A stretch of DNA of 64,000 nt from Nanobdellota archaeon (lineage in GTDB: Archaea; Nanobdellota; Nanobdellia; Woesearchaeales; UBA9642): contig JAKAKR010000008.1 in NCBI GenBank assembly GCA_021813435.1, forward strand, positions 62,001 to 126,000. The letters run 5' to 3'. Positions 26,356 through 34,625 of the stretch are shown here, piece by piece (positions within the stretch are counted from its first letter, which is position 1; every line of letters begins with the position of its first letter). The notes below the pieces were generated by a model. That model ran no database searches. It worked only from the letters and a program-made list of their open reading frames with translations, and was not told where the DNA came from. The position numbers were made by a program, and so were the translations under genes.

Positions 26356-27312
26356 ATGCCTGAATCAATGATATGGACTGAAAAATATCGCCCGACATCA
26401 TTTACAGAAGTCAAAGGACAAAAAGACATTGTCAAACGGGTCAAGGGCTTTGTGGATGCAAAAAACATGCCGCACCTCCTCTTTGCAGGACCCGCAGGAA
26501 TAGGCAAGACCACACTATCACTCGTCATCGCAAAACAGCTCTACAAGGATTCCTGGCATGAAAACTTTCTGGAACTCAACGCCTCTGATGAGCGTGGTAT
26601 CGATGTTGTCCGTATCAAGGTCAAGGAGTTTGCGCGAACAAAAGCAATCGGCGATGTCCCATTTAAGATAATCTATCTGGACGAATGTGACGCGCTCACC
26701 CGCGAAGCGCAGCAGGCATTACGCCGGACCATGGAGAATTATACGCAGACCTGCAGGTTTATCCTAAGTTGCAATTATAGTTCAAAAATCATTGAACCGA
26801 TCCAGTCGCGCTGCGCAATATTTCGTTTCAAGCCGCTTGTCAAAGAGGATATCCACGAAATCATCGCGCATATTGCTGAACGCGAAAAATTGCATATTGA
26901 TGAAAAGGCCAAAGATGCGCTCGTCGAGGTCTCTGAGGGCGACTGTCGAAAATTGGAAAACATCATGCAGGCCTGCGCAGTCTTGAGCACTAAACTTACA
27001 GAGTCCATTGTCTTTGAAGTTGCGGCATTTGCAAGACCTGCAGAAATCAAAGAGATGCTCGAGTTTGCGATAAAAAAAGATTTTCCTAAGGCAAAAGCAA
27101 AACTTCTTGACACTATGCTCAATTATGGACTTTCAGGACTTGATGTTGTCAAACAAATCCAAAAAGAGATCTGGACACTTAAGATTGATGCGCAAAAAAA
27201 ACTCGAGATGGTCAAGGACTGCGCAGAGACAGAATTCCGCATGGTCGAAGGATCAGACGAATATGTCCAACTTGAGGCGCTCCTTGCAAAGTTCGTGCTG
27301 ACGAACGCATAA
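26356..27312 (+). CDS. rfcS: Replication factor C small subunit
   Basis: A clamp-loader ATPase that opens PCNA. The 318-aa protein has WTEKYRP, Walker A GPAGIGKTT (about 44-52), ELNASDERGID, Walker B IIYLDECDALT (about 106), the LRRTME box, sensor 1 FILSCNYSSKIIEPIQSRC and an arginine finger in SRC, then the collar domain. No intein interrupts it. TTTTTAAATT at about 26327-26336 lies 25 bp before the ATG, so the mRNA is probably leaderless. The large subunit is not in the window. Confidence 0.96.
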   Translation: MPESMIWTEKYRPTSFTEVKGQKDIVKRVKGFVDAKNMPHLLFAGPAGIGKTTLSLVIAKQLYKDSWHENFLELNASDERGIDVVRIKVKEFARTKAIGDVPFKIIYLDECDALTREAQQALRRTMENYTQTCRFILSCNYSSKIIEPIQSRCAIFRFKPLVKEDIHEIIAHIAEREKLHIDEKAKDALVEVSEGDCRKLENIMQACAVLSTKLTESIVFEVAAFARPAEIKEMLEFAIKKDFPKAKAKLLDTMLNYGLSGLDVVKQIQKEIWTLKIDAQKKLEMVKDCAETEFRMVEGSDEYVQLEALLAKFVLTNA

Positions 27313-27365
27313 ACGCATATGCTGTCTTGCGTATCCTTTTTATCCTGATCCCTGTCTTTGCGACA

Positions 27366-27731
27366 ATGAAACTCTACCCGTTCAGCCCCATCCAATCTAA
27401 AGAAGCATTACTCGCGGCAATCACTCATATCCATCTGGAAGCCCACAAACTCTGCAAGCAAAGCTTCGGCACATATCTTAGCAATGCAGGAAATGTCGGC
27501 GTATTCTGCCATTACACTGACGAATTTGTATTCTTAAAAAAATTGCGTGACGAACTGACAGAACTTTCAGATAATTCTGACCAGAAATACTTTAAACTGC
27601 ATGAACCACTAGTGATCCCTCAACAGGGCGACATTCCTGAAACAACATACACATATCTCTATATCCGAAAACCTGACCCGTACCGGCATCATGTAGGAGA
27701 CATTGACTTTTTTCTTGATACACCCAAATAA
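27366..27731 (+). CDS. Conserved-looking hypothetical protein
   Basis: About 121 aa, family not recognised. It starts MKLYPFSPIQSKEALLAA and ends with a charged segment, LYIRKPDPYRHHVGDIDFFL, that looks functionally constrained. No signal or membrane segment. The track starts at a TTG (27327) inside a hydrophobic read-in; ATG 27366 gives a more natural N-terminus. It follows rfcS by 53 bases and may share its transcript. Confidence 0.55.
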   Translation: MKLYPFSPIQSKEALLAAITHIHLEAHKLCKQSFGTYLSNAGNVGVFCHYTDEFVFLKKLRDELTELSDNSDQKYFKLHEPLVIPQQGDIPETTYTYLYIRKPDPYRHHVGDIDFFLDTPK

Positions 27732-27817
27732 GTCAGCACTGTCATGATGACAACAAATGTTCGGGTAAAATTATCCGACGCGACAAAACTCTGAGCATTA
27801 CAGAAAACAACCTTATC

Positions 27818-28360
27818 TTAATCAGTATATTTTTCTTCAAAGTCCTTGCGCAGTATGCGATACATCACTTCACTTGTGATCTCTCCATCTTTAATGATTG
27901 CATTCTGTCTTGTTCCTTCGAGCGTATATCCTGCCTTCTCAAGAACATGTGCAGATGGCGGGTTCCATGCAAAGACTCCTGCCTCGATGCGTTCAAGATC
28001 AAACGTATTGAACGCGTACGCAGTCACTACACGGAGCGCTTCTGTTGCAAAACCCTTGCCCCAGTACGGCTCGCCCAACCAGTATCCGATGGTTGCAGTC
28101 TTGCGATGCACATCTGCTTTTGGCTCAAAGCCGATGCCTCCAATAAGCGACTGTTCATAGAATATTGCAAAGGTATTTTTCTTTTTTTCAGGATCATTAT
28201 TACTCTTGAGCCATTTATCTGCTTCTGCAGGAGTGTAGGGGTGTGGAAAGCGGTCTACAAGGTTTCTCCAGATCTTTCTATTATTGGCTATTGCAAGTAG
28301 TATTTCCTTATCCCCGGAACGCCAATCCCGTAGATAGAGTCGCGCAGTCTTAAGTTCCAT
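27818..28360 (-). CDS. GNAT N-acetyltransferase (RimJ/RimL-like)
   Basis: 180 aa. The layout is that of RimJ/RimL-type acetyltransferases: N-terminal LKTARLYLRDWRSGDKE, GGIGFEPKADVHRKTATIGYWLGEPYWGKGFATEALR (acetyl-CoA-binding region), then RIEAGVFAWNPPSAHVLEKAGYTLEGTRQ, the usual C-terminal signature. It probably acetylates a protein N-terminus or a small amine. A TATA-like TTTATATAT at 28381-28390 lies about 25 bp before ATG 28360, so that start is preferred to 28378. Confidence 0.88.
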   Translation of the reverse strand: MELKTARLYLRDWRSGDKEILLAIANNRKIWRNLVDRFPHPYTPAEADKWLKSNNDPEKKKNTFAIFYEQSLIGGIGFEPKADVHRKTATIGYWLGEPYWGKGFATEALRVVTAYAFNTFDLERIEAGVFAWNPPSAHVLEKAGYTLEGTRQNAIIKDGEITSEVMYRILRKDFEEKYTD

Positions 28361-28500
28361 ACTCTTATATGTCTGCATTCTTTATATATTTTTGTAAGAA
28401 ATACTCGGATATATTGCGAAAGCGCCTTGCAAGAATGTCTTTACCAAAGAAAGATGTCGCGCAGAGAAGAAAAAATAGAAAAAAATAAAAGAAAAATAAT

Positions 28501-28977
28501 TTATGTATATTTGCCTTCAACGCTTCCCGTCTGCCTGATGGACTGTGTTGTCTCAGTATTGATATAGACAAATGAGACATCTGCTTTAAACTTCGAATCA
28601 AGCTGTCCGTTTGCTGGCGTGCCACATGCAAATGTGATGAGGAAGCTGTCGCCGTTCTGGATTGTTCCTGCAGGAGGAGTCATAGTCCAGTTTCCTGTGC
28701 ATTGGCTTGAGACTATTGAATAGTTTCCTGCGCCGCCAGGGATGGTGATTGCAACACCCTTATTGTTCTTGAATGCGATCTGGAAGGAATTTCCAGTTGC
28801 AGTGATCACTGCATTATCTACATTCGGTAATGGTGCAGGGAATGTTGTCCGGTCAGGCAATAATTTCTGCGGGCTAAGAACCCCGAAATATGCGAGTGCA
28901 CCGATTGCTGCGAGTACAATAACAATGGCCCATCCATAGGTCATCAAGAATTCCATGGCTGCTTGTCCTTTTTTCAT
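28501..28977 (-). CDS. Type IV pilin-like protein (class III signal peptide)
   Basis: 158 aa with a classical archaeal prepilin N-terminus: MKKG followed by QAAMEFLMTYGWAIVIVLAAIGALAYF. Cleavage is expected after Gly4 with Glu at +5. The rest is a small beta-type domain with one Cys pair (SSQC, FACG). It is probably a major pilin, since it stands alone with a strong SD (GAGGTGA before the ATG) and a TATA box at 29033-29040. It is divergent from the pilus operon, from which it is separated by a structured 268-bp gap. Confidence 0.82.
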   Translation of the reverse strand: MKKGQAAMEFLMTYGWAIVIVLAAIGALAYFGVLSPQKLLPDRTTFPAPLPNVDNAVITATGNSFQIAFKNNKGVAITIPGGAGNYSIVSSQCTGNWTMTPPAGTIQNGDSFLITFACGTPANGQLDSKFKADVSFVYINTETTQSIRQTGSVEGKYT

Positions 28978-29032
28978 AAATTCACCTCTACTTTTGTTTC
29001 AAAGATAGATGATTTACTCCTGAACAGCGATA

Positions 29033-29040
29033 TTTATAAA
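29033..29040 (-). promoter_or_regulatory. TATA box of the pilin gene
   Basis: TTTATAAA lies about 60 bp before the pilin ATG at 28977, leaving a leader of about 34 bases that contains the GAGGTGA ribosome binding site. Confidence 0.45.
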
Positions 29041-29079
29041 CTTTTTGTTTTGATGATAAAGTGACGCTGTGAATGCTGC

Positions 29080-29177
29080 GAAAGCTATCGCGCTCGCATC
29101 GCGTAGTTGTTCTTTACGATTCCCGAGTTATTTGCAATCGCTTTATTCATCGGAAGGTTCGCTAGGCGATAGCTTTC
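29080..29177. ncRNA. Candidate structured RNA or small repeat element
   Basis: GAAAGCTATCGC (29080-29091) and GCGATAGCTTTC (29166-29177) are a perfect 12-bp inverted repeat enclosing 74 bases. Inside, TTCC-CGA can pair with TCGGAA and CGTA with TACG, giving a branched fold. It lies in the 268-bp gap between divergent pilin genes. On the minus strand part of it reads as a short open frame (NNSGIVKNNYAMRAR), which could be a remnant. It could be an ncRNA, a MITE-like repeat or a regulatory structure; orientation is unknown. Confidence 0.4.
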
Positions 29178-29245
29178 TACTTAACTAGGCTTTGCCATTT
29201 TTGAGAAAACCTTTTAAAGAGCAGGTCTCAAATATCCTGTAGTGT

Positions 29246-29680
29246 ATGGGAATGCGTATAAAAAAGAGGCGGGAGACACATGGACAGGTGAGTATAGAGT
29301 ATCTTGCAGTCTTTAGCATAGCACTCATCATCACGCTTCCGCTCATCATCATTTTTGTGACCCAGACCAATAACCTCCAGGCCGACATCACCAATGCCGA
29401 GGTGAATCGGATTGTTTCTAAAATCGTCGATAATGCCGAGACAGTCTATTTTATGGGCGAGCCTGCACAAAAAACTCTCGCCATTGACTTTCCGCCCGGA
29501 ATACAATCTATCGCGGTAAATTCGTCATTCATCAGCTTTAACGTGACGACAACTGATCTCAACTATGTCATGGTCAAGGAAACTGTCGCAAACCTGACAG
29601 GTTCGCTCAGAACATTCCACGGAACGCACGTCATTGTATTCAAGGCAGTGAACAACACTGTCCTCATCACCGACCAATAA
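29246..29680 (+). CDS. Pilin-like protein 1 of the pilus operon
   Basis: 144 aa. The basic leader KKRRETHG precedes QVSIEYLAVFSIALIITLPLIIIF, a class III signal with Glu at +5, followed by a small, sequon-rich beta domain (TTDLNYVMVKETVANL). It is a minor or major pilin-like subunit. First gene of a + strand run with short gaps. TTTTAAAG at 29212-29219 lies close to 25-30 bp upstream of the start, so the transcript has little or no leader. Confidence 0.78.
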   Translation: MGMRIKKRRETHGQVSIEYLAVFSIALIITLPLIIIFVTQTNNLQADITNAEVNRIVSKIVDNAETVYFMGEPAQKTLAIDFPPGIQSIAVNSSFISFNVTTTDLNYVMVKETVANLTGSLRTFHGTHVIVFKAVNNTVLITDQ

Positions 29681-29745
29681 TCTTTCAAGCACTCGTCGTG
29701 CACATACACTTGTCGGTATGATTGTCTGTTCAATCATTTGTTACC

Positions 29746-30180
29746 ATGCAACGCTGCAACAATCACCCAACGTATCATGATCGTTCTGGGCAGATTGCTA
29801 TTGAATTTCTCCTCCTTGTCGGCATCAGCATCTTTCTGCTTATCCTCGTCCTCATATCCATCAGCGCTATGTCTGAGCGCAAGATTGATGAGAAGACCTA
29901 TTATGAACTTGATGATTTCGGTACAACACTCCAGCAGGAGTTGCTTCTTGCCTCAGGAATGGAAAATGGGTATATTCGCCCCATCAATATTCCCGTGACT
30001 GTTAATGGACGCAACTTCAACATGACCATGGGCGGAGCGCAAAACGATACGAGCTATCTTATCATTACCTATATGACTGTTGACATCTACTACTCAATTC
30101 CTCCAGTAAATGGGTCGTTTGTAAAAGGAAATAATATCATCAGAAAAATCAATGATACCCTTTACATCAATCCCTCCTGA
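29746..30180 (+). CDS. Pilin-like protein 2
   Basis: About 144 aa. After the polar leader MQRCNNHPTYHDRSG comes QIAIEFLLLVGISIFLLILVLISI, again Glu at +5 of a class III signal, and then a domain with sequons. The track begins at a TTG (29722); ATG 29746 gives a normal leader. Its end overlaps the frame of the next ORF, but the next likely start lies 11 bases after its stop. Confidence 0.75.
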   Translation: MQRCNNHPTYHDRSGQIAIEFLLLVGISIFLLILVLISISAMSERKIDEKTYYELDDFGTTLQQELLLASGMENGYIRPINIPVTVNGRNFNMTMGGAQNDTSYLIITYMTVDIYYSIPPVNGSFVKGNNIIRKINDTLYINPS

Positions 30181-30190
30181 GGAACGAACA

Positions 30191-30721
30191 ATGATGACAT
30201 CTTCACTCCCTCAGCGTCGAAATGCGCAAGTATGGACCATTGACTTTATCGCAGGACTCCTCCTCTTTATCGTCGCATTATTCCTCGGACTACAGGTCAT
30301 ACTCTCCATGACTGCTACTGACACCTATAGCGGGCTCTATCGCGATGGAGTGCATCTCTCAACAACCCTATTGACGCCGGGCTATCCTGAAGCATGGAAC
30401 ATCACGCAAGTCATTGTTCCGGGGCTCGTGACTGTAAACACCACAAACCGTATTGACCCTGTCAAATTGCAGGAGCTTGATGCTATGAGTTATGGGCGAT
30501 CAAAAGTGCTATTCCGGATAAGCCATGAATATATCTATTTTTTCAGGAATAACACCAATGTCATCAACATCACCCGATGCGTCCACGGATATGCGTTCCC
30601 GGTAAATCCTGACTGCACTCCCAACCTTTCAACACTGCAGTATAAGCAGCTCGTACGTATAGACCGGTTGGTCATCTATAACTCGACACCGGTCATGATG
30701 GTGATATACACCTGGGAATAG
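30191..30721 (+). CDS. Pilin-like protein 3
   Basis: About 176 aa. N-terminal RRNAQVWTIDFIAGLLLFIVALFLGLQVIL resembles a class III signal, but with Ala rather than Gly at the cut site and Asp at +6, the same variant seen in the VWA protein downstream (AILYTIDAILASVLL). The external domain has sequons and a Cys pair (ITRCVH, NPDC). ATG 30191 is preceded by GAGGAACGAACA; the upstream ATG at 30152 lies inside the previous gene. Probably a minor pilin. Confidence 0.7.
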   Translation: MMTSSLPQRRNAQVWTIDFIAGLLLFIVALFLGLQVILSMTATDTYSGLYRDGVHLSTTLLTPGYPEAWNITQVIVPGLVTVNTTNRIDPVKLQELDAMSYGRSKVLFRISHEYIYFFRNNTNVINITRCVHGYAFPVNPDCTPNLSTLQYKQLVRIDRLVIYNSTPVMMVIYTWE

Positions 30722-30771
30722 CATCACGGAGTAATTCACATTAACCTTCCTCAAGAGGACTTCACACCACC

Positions 30772-33525
30772 ATGAGAACACGAATCACGCATTGCAAGAA
30801 TAGTAGACGCCGTCGCAATACTCGTAAAGCCATACTCTACACTATCGATGCCATACTTGCAAGTGTTCTACTCCTCGGAGGGTTGCTCCTCTTACTCAAC
30901 CATAATCCGCAGGATGCAAAAACTGATGAAGTACTGTTTCTCTCGCAAGATGTCCTTAATGTGCTCTCCGAATTGCGGCTTTCAGAATTAAACAATTCTT
31001 TTATTGCAGCAGAGATCGCTAATGGCAACATCACCAACATAAATAAGAGTGTTCTTGAGCAGGCAGGAGAGTATTGGGCACTCAATGAGACTGTTAAAGC
31101 AAACGAACTCATCAGTAGCACATTAAACGGGACACTGGACCCCTCCAAAGGATTGAACATGGAGATTGCAGGAGAAAGCCTGCTTTACCAGAATCATTCG
31201 ACGCGGCAGGAAGTGGTGACATCCACCAGGATGATATCCGGCATCAGTAAGGGCGTTCCGCTCACTGGCGCAAGCGCTTCAGCATATCTCAAAAAAATCA
31301 GGAACAAGAAAACCTCCTCTTATTTTTATTTCGGCGGATTTGTCGGTCAGGGAAATATCACTGCGCCGCTCTTTCTTCCCGGAGATTTTAATAGTTCGCG
31401 ACTCGTCAATGCAACACTCAAGATCGAAACACCCGGAACATTCACATTTTTGGTCAATGGCAACGCCTGCGCAGGAACATATGCGGGCATCGCAGACACT
31501 ATAAGCGCATGGGATGTGAGTTCCTGCAGCGATAGTTTTATTGCCGGCAGAAATAACATCTCACTCCAATTCATCTCATCACTGAATACCTCTTATGTCT
31601 CTGGTGGCTTTCTACGCGTAATATACACGACCGATGTCCTTAATGATAATGTGAGTGTAGGATATACGAGGTATTATTTTCCAGAAATATCCGGACTCAT
31701 CAATCTCTATGACTCCATATCTGCGCAGGGCATTATCCAAAATTGGACGCTCAACATCTCATTCTATAATCAGTATGATACCTTCCTTACCTTGGGCAAT
31801 GACACTATCTTTATTGCGCCCGGACAAAACATAACGCAGCAGGTCTATTTTGTGGAACCAAATGTGACGCTTGCGCCATTGCAAATCCCGCTCAGGCTGG
31901 GAATCAGCAATCTTTCCAATATCAGTGTGGTGCAGACCGGGCTTCCTGCAGATTCATTCCTTATTACTGATGTATCGGGCAGCATGGGTGATTGCGTGCA
32001 GTACCAGAATGTGACCAACACCTACTGCAGTTATGAATACAAATGGGGACGATGGCGCTATATCCGATGCATTTATCCCGGTACCTGCAATAGCGACGAG
32101 TGTCATACGCAGGCGTCACAATTCAGAAATTATGCGGTGTTTAATCAGACCTCTTACTCATGTAATGCAACCAAGCTTGACATTGCAAAAGCTGCTGATG
32201 CGCTTTTTGTCGGCGTCGTTCTCAATGCATCAACATTGAATAACATCGGACTCGTGGATTTTTCGACAAGCGCAAATACTCCGACTAACCTTTCCAATAA
32301 TGCTGCAGCGCTCGATAATGTCATCAGTAATTATCACGCGGGTGGCGGAACCTGTACCTGCTGCGGTGTCAATCGTGCACGCGACATGGTAAACATATCA
32401 CAGAACAAGCGGTTCCTCGTTATCCTGAGCGATGGCGACCCTACATATTACTGCAAGAATTTCTCTGACTATTCGGGTTCTGCGGTTTGGGGTGGAGACC
32501 CCACCGGAGGAAGTTCTGACCCTGCAGATATTGGCTGGGCAATCAATGCCAGTAAACTTGCATGCCAGAATAATATTACAGTCTTTACTGTAGGATTTGG
32601 CAGCACTATGAGCGCGCAAGGGCAGGACACTATGCGTCAGATGGCATGCAATGATTCGCTCTACTATAATGCGACTGATGTAACGCAGCTTGCGCAAATC
32701 TACCAAAATATCTCGCAGCAAATACTTCTCCTTGCAAACTTCACCTCACAAACACTCCAGGTGAGTGGAAATTATTCTCTCTCTCAAATACTTCCCAATT
32801 CCTATATTGATGTCTATTATGATCCACTCTATACTGCTGATGTCCAAAACAAGCTCTCACTTGTCTTTGAATCCCCACAATTCAATGGGTGCAACGCTAC
32901 AATCCAAGTCCCGCAGAACATCGGCATCATTGACGCCTTTGTCACCTCATTTTCCGGCAATAAATGGACTAAGACCGTGCGCTTAAGCAATTCGCAGGGC
33001 ACCACACTCATCTACAATCTCTCTGCGTACGGGACTGATTACTCAATTCTTGGCGATCCCTTTCAGATCCAGATACCTTCAGCAGTGCTTCTTCCTGGCG
33101 AGAATAATACTATCATGATGGAGATTGGCGACGCATCAGCGAACAATTCGAATTGCTCAGCGAATAATACACTCATTTATACTGGGCTTGTCCAGGCATC
33201 GACACCGCGCACAAACACTGTAGCGCGCGCTGATGGATGCATCTGGACTGTCGAGTCAGAAACAGGTTCTTTTGCAAATCTCTCAATTCCGCAAACCTAT
33301 ACAGGCAATGCGACCTGCAATTATACCCATGCAAGCATTGCTTATGATCCGACTGATGCGTATGATCTTGCAGCATACCAACTCTTCACCATTCTTGATC
33401 CGAGCGCTGATGGCCGAATCATCCTTGATATCTGGCTCTCAGACCTTGAGATCCAGCTCACTGTTGTCCGGCAGATCCCTTACTTGTGGGGTCCATCATT
33501 GGTACGAATGGAGGTCTGGCGATGA
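30772..33525 (+). CDS. VWA-domain protein with pilin-like N-terminus
   Basis: 917 aa, the largest protein of the pilus operon. After a very basic leader (KNSRRRRNTRK) comes AILYTIDAILASVLLLGGLLLLL, a pilin-like membrane helix with the TID motif of its neighbour. A long beta-rich, sequon-rich region leads to a von Willebrand A domain starting LITDVSGSMGD (MIDAS DxSGS, about 398), interrupted by a Cys-rich insert, and continuing VILSDGDPTYYC (about 550) and TVFTVGFGS. It could be a pilus-tip adhesin or a metal-dependent binding subunit (inference, by analogy with VWA-bearing pilus proteins). Its stop overlaps the next ATG by four bases. Confidence 0.82.
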   Translation: MRTRITHCKNSRRRRNTRKAILYTIDAILASVLLLGGLLLLLNHNPQDAKTDEVLFLSQDVLNVLSELRLSELNNSFIAAEIANGNITNINKSVLEQAGEYWALNETVKANELISSTLNGTLDPSKGLNMEIAGESLLYQNHSTRQEVVTSTRMISGISKGVPLTGASASAYLKKIRNKKTSSYFYFGGFVGQGNITAPLFLPGDFNSSRLVNATLKIETPGTFTFLVNGNACAGTYAGIADTISAWDVSSCSDSFIAGRNNISLQFISSLNTSYVSGGFLRVIYTTDVLNDNVSVGYTRYYFPEISGLINLYDSISAQGIIQNWTLNISFYNQYDTFLTLGNDTIFIAPGQNITQQVYFVEPNVTLAPLQIPLRLGISNLSNISVVQTGLPADSFLITDVSGSMGDCVQYQNVTNTYCSYEYKWGRWRYIRCIYPGTCNSDECHTQASQFRNYAVFNQTSYSCNATKLDIAKAADALFVGVVLNASTLNNIGLVDFSTSANTPTNLSNNAAALDNVISNYHAGGGTCTCCGVNRARDMVNISQNKRFLVILSDGDPTYYCKNFSDYSGSAVWGGDPTGGSSDPADIGWAINASKLACQNNITVFTVGFGSTMSAQGQDTMRQMACNDSLYYNATDVTQLAQIYQNISQQILLLANFTSQTLQVSGNYSLSQILPNSYIDVYYDPLYTADVQNKLSLVFESPQFNGCNATIQVPQNIGIIDAFVTSFSGNKWTKTVRLSNSQGTTLIYNLSAYGTDYSILGDPFQIQIPSAVLLPGENNTIMMEIGDASANNSNCSANNTLIYTGLVQASTPRTNTVARADGCIWTVESETGSFANLSIPQTYTGNATCNYTHASIAYDPTDAYDLAAYQLFTILDPSADGRIILDIWLSDLEIQLTVVRQIPYLWGPSLVRMEVWR

Positions 33526-34496
33526 ACTCTTGGCGTAAAGGATTCGCGCGTAAGGGATTCACCTATGTCCTTATCGTGAGTTTTTTGCTTGCAGTCCTTC
33601 TGGTCGTATTCCTCACAGTCAATAATTATCATTATCAGGACAGCCAGGAGCTATACCAAAAGAGGATTCTTGTCATGAATGATTTTGTCAAAGGACTCAA
33701 CCAGGACATCATGCGCGCAAGTTTCATCTCCGGATTTCGTACTCTTGTTGCGCTTGAAGATTATACTTCACGAAGCGGGGTCTTCTTGAATAATACTGCA
33801 GATTCCTTCAAAGAGACATTCTATTATGGCACTATCAATGGAACACCGGCGACAATCATGAATGACTCGAGTTTTAGCGATTATCTTGCACGCGTCAATA
33901 TGCTTGCGGCAAACATCGGACTTGCAGTAAACATTACAGTCATCGAGATCCAGCTCGACCAATCAGATCCTTGGTCTGTCGATATCACCGTCATTGCGCA
34001 AGTCAATATTTCAGACACCCGAAAGCTTGCATCCTGGAAGTATGTCAAAGCATACACGACCAATGTTCCGATCTATAATCTGCGTGATCCGCTCTACGGA
34101 TTCTATACGCATAATACTGTCCCGAACACTATCCGCGTCCTCAACACCACCACACTGGTCTATCAGAACAATACTGAAAACCTCACCATCCTCCTCAATG
34201 AATCGTATTACATCGCTTCACCGGACGCACCGAATTTCCTTATGCGATTCGAGAACAGAAGTGATGCCAATCCTTATGGTATCCAGAGCGTGGTCAATAT
34301 TCCGCTACTCTCTGATCAGGGTCTTGAAGTCTACCCCAACCGCATCAAGGTAGACTATATGTATTTCAATAATATCGATGCGCCAAAAATCTGCGCTATC
34401 AGCGGAATTCCCGCAACATTATACACGGTGCTTTCCCAATCGCAGATTGCACTCTATCAAGTGCAGGGATTGAATTATTCAACGACGTGCCCATAA
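33522..34496 (+). CDS. Pilin-like membrane protein 4
   Basis: About 324 aa. N-terminal WRKGFARKGFTYVLIVSFLLAVLLVVFLTV resembles a prepilin helix (RKG|FTYV) without the +5 Glu, a trait of minor pseudopilins, which start complexes or sit at tips. The external part has many sequons and only one Cys pair. ATG 33522 overlaps the VWA stop (ATGA), so translation is coupled; the track start at 33486 is upstream in the VWA gene. Confidence 0.7.
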   Translation: MNSWRKGFARKGFTYVLIVSFLLAVLLVVFLTVNNYHYQDSQELYQKRILVMNDFVKGLNQDIMRASFISGFRTLVALEDYTSRSGVFLNNTADSFKETFYYGTINGTPATIMNDSSFSDYLARVNMLAANIGLAVNITVIEIQLDQSDPWSVDITVIAQVNISDTRKLASWKYVKAYTTNVPIYNLRDPLYGFYTHNTVPNTIRVLNTTTLVYQNNTENLTILLNESYYIASPDAPNFLMRFENRSDANPYGIQSVVNIPLLSDQGLEVYPNRIKVDYMYFNNIDAPKICAISGIPATLYTVLSQSQIALYQVQGLNYSTTCP

Positions 34497-34625
34497 TCGC
34501 CATCCCCCTGACGCGAACATTTGAGGTACTCATTGGCGAGTCGTGATAAAATTATATAAGGCGTGCAAGTTTTAATCCATTCAACACCGCAAGCAGTGCA
34601 TCGTCGTATAGTTTAGGATACTATC

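Noticed and set aside
3837-27312. Inteins in DP2, MCM or RFC small subunit
   Set aside because: The usual insertion motifs (Walker A in MCM and RFC, DADGDE in DP2) are continuous and protein lengths are normal.
34497-34560. TCGCCA/TGGCGA inverted repeat after the pilin-like gene 4
   Set aside because: Only six base pairs and no T-run; too weak to call a terminator or structured RNA.
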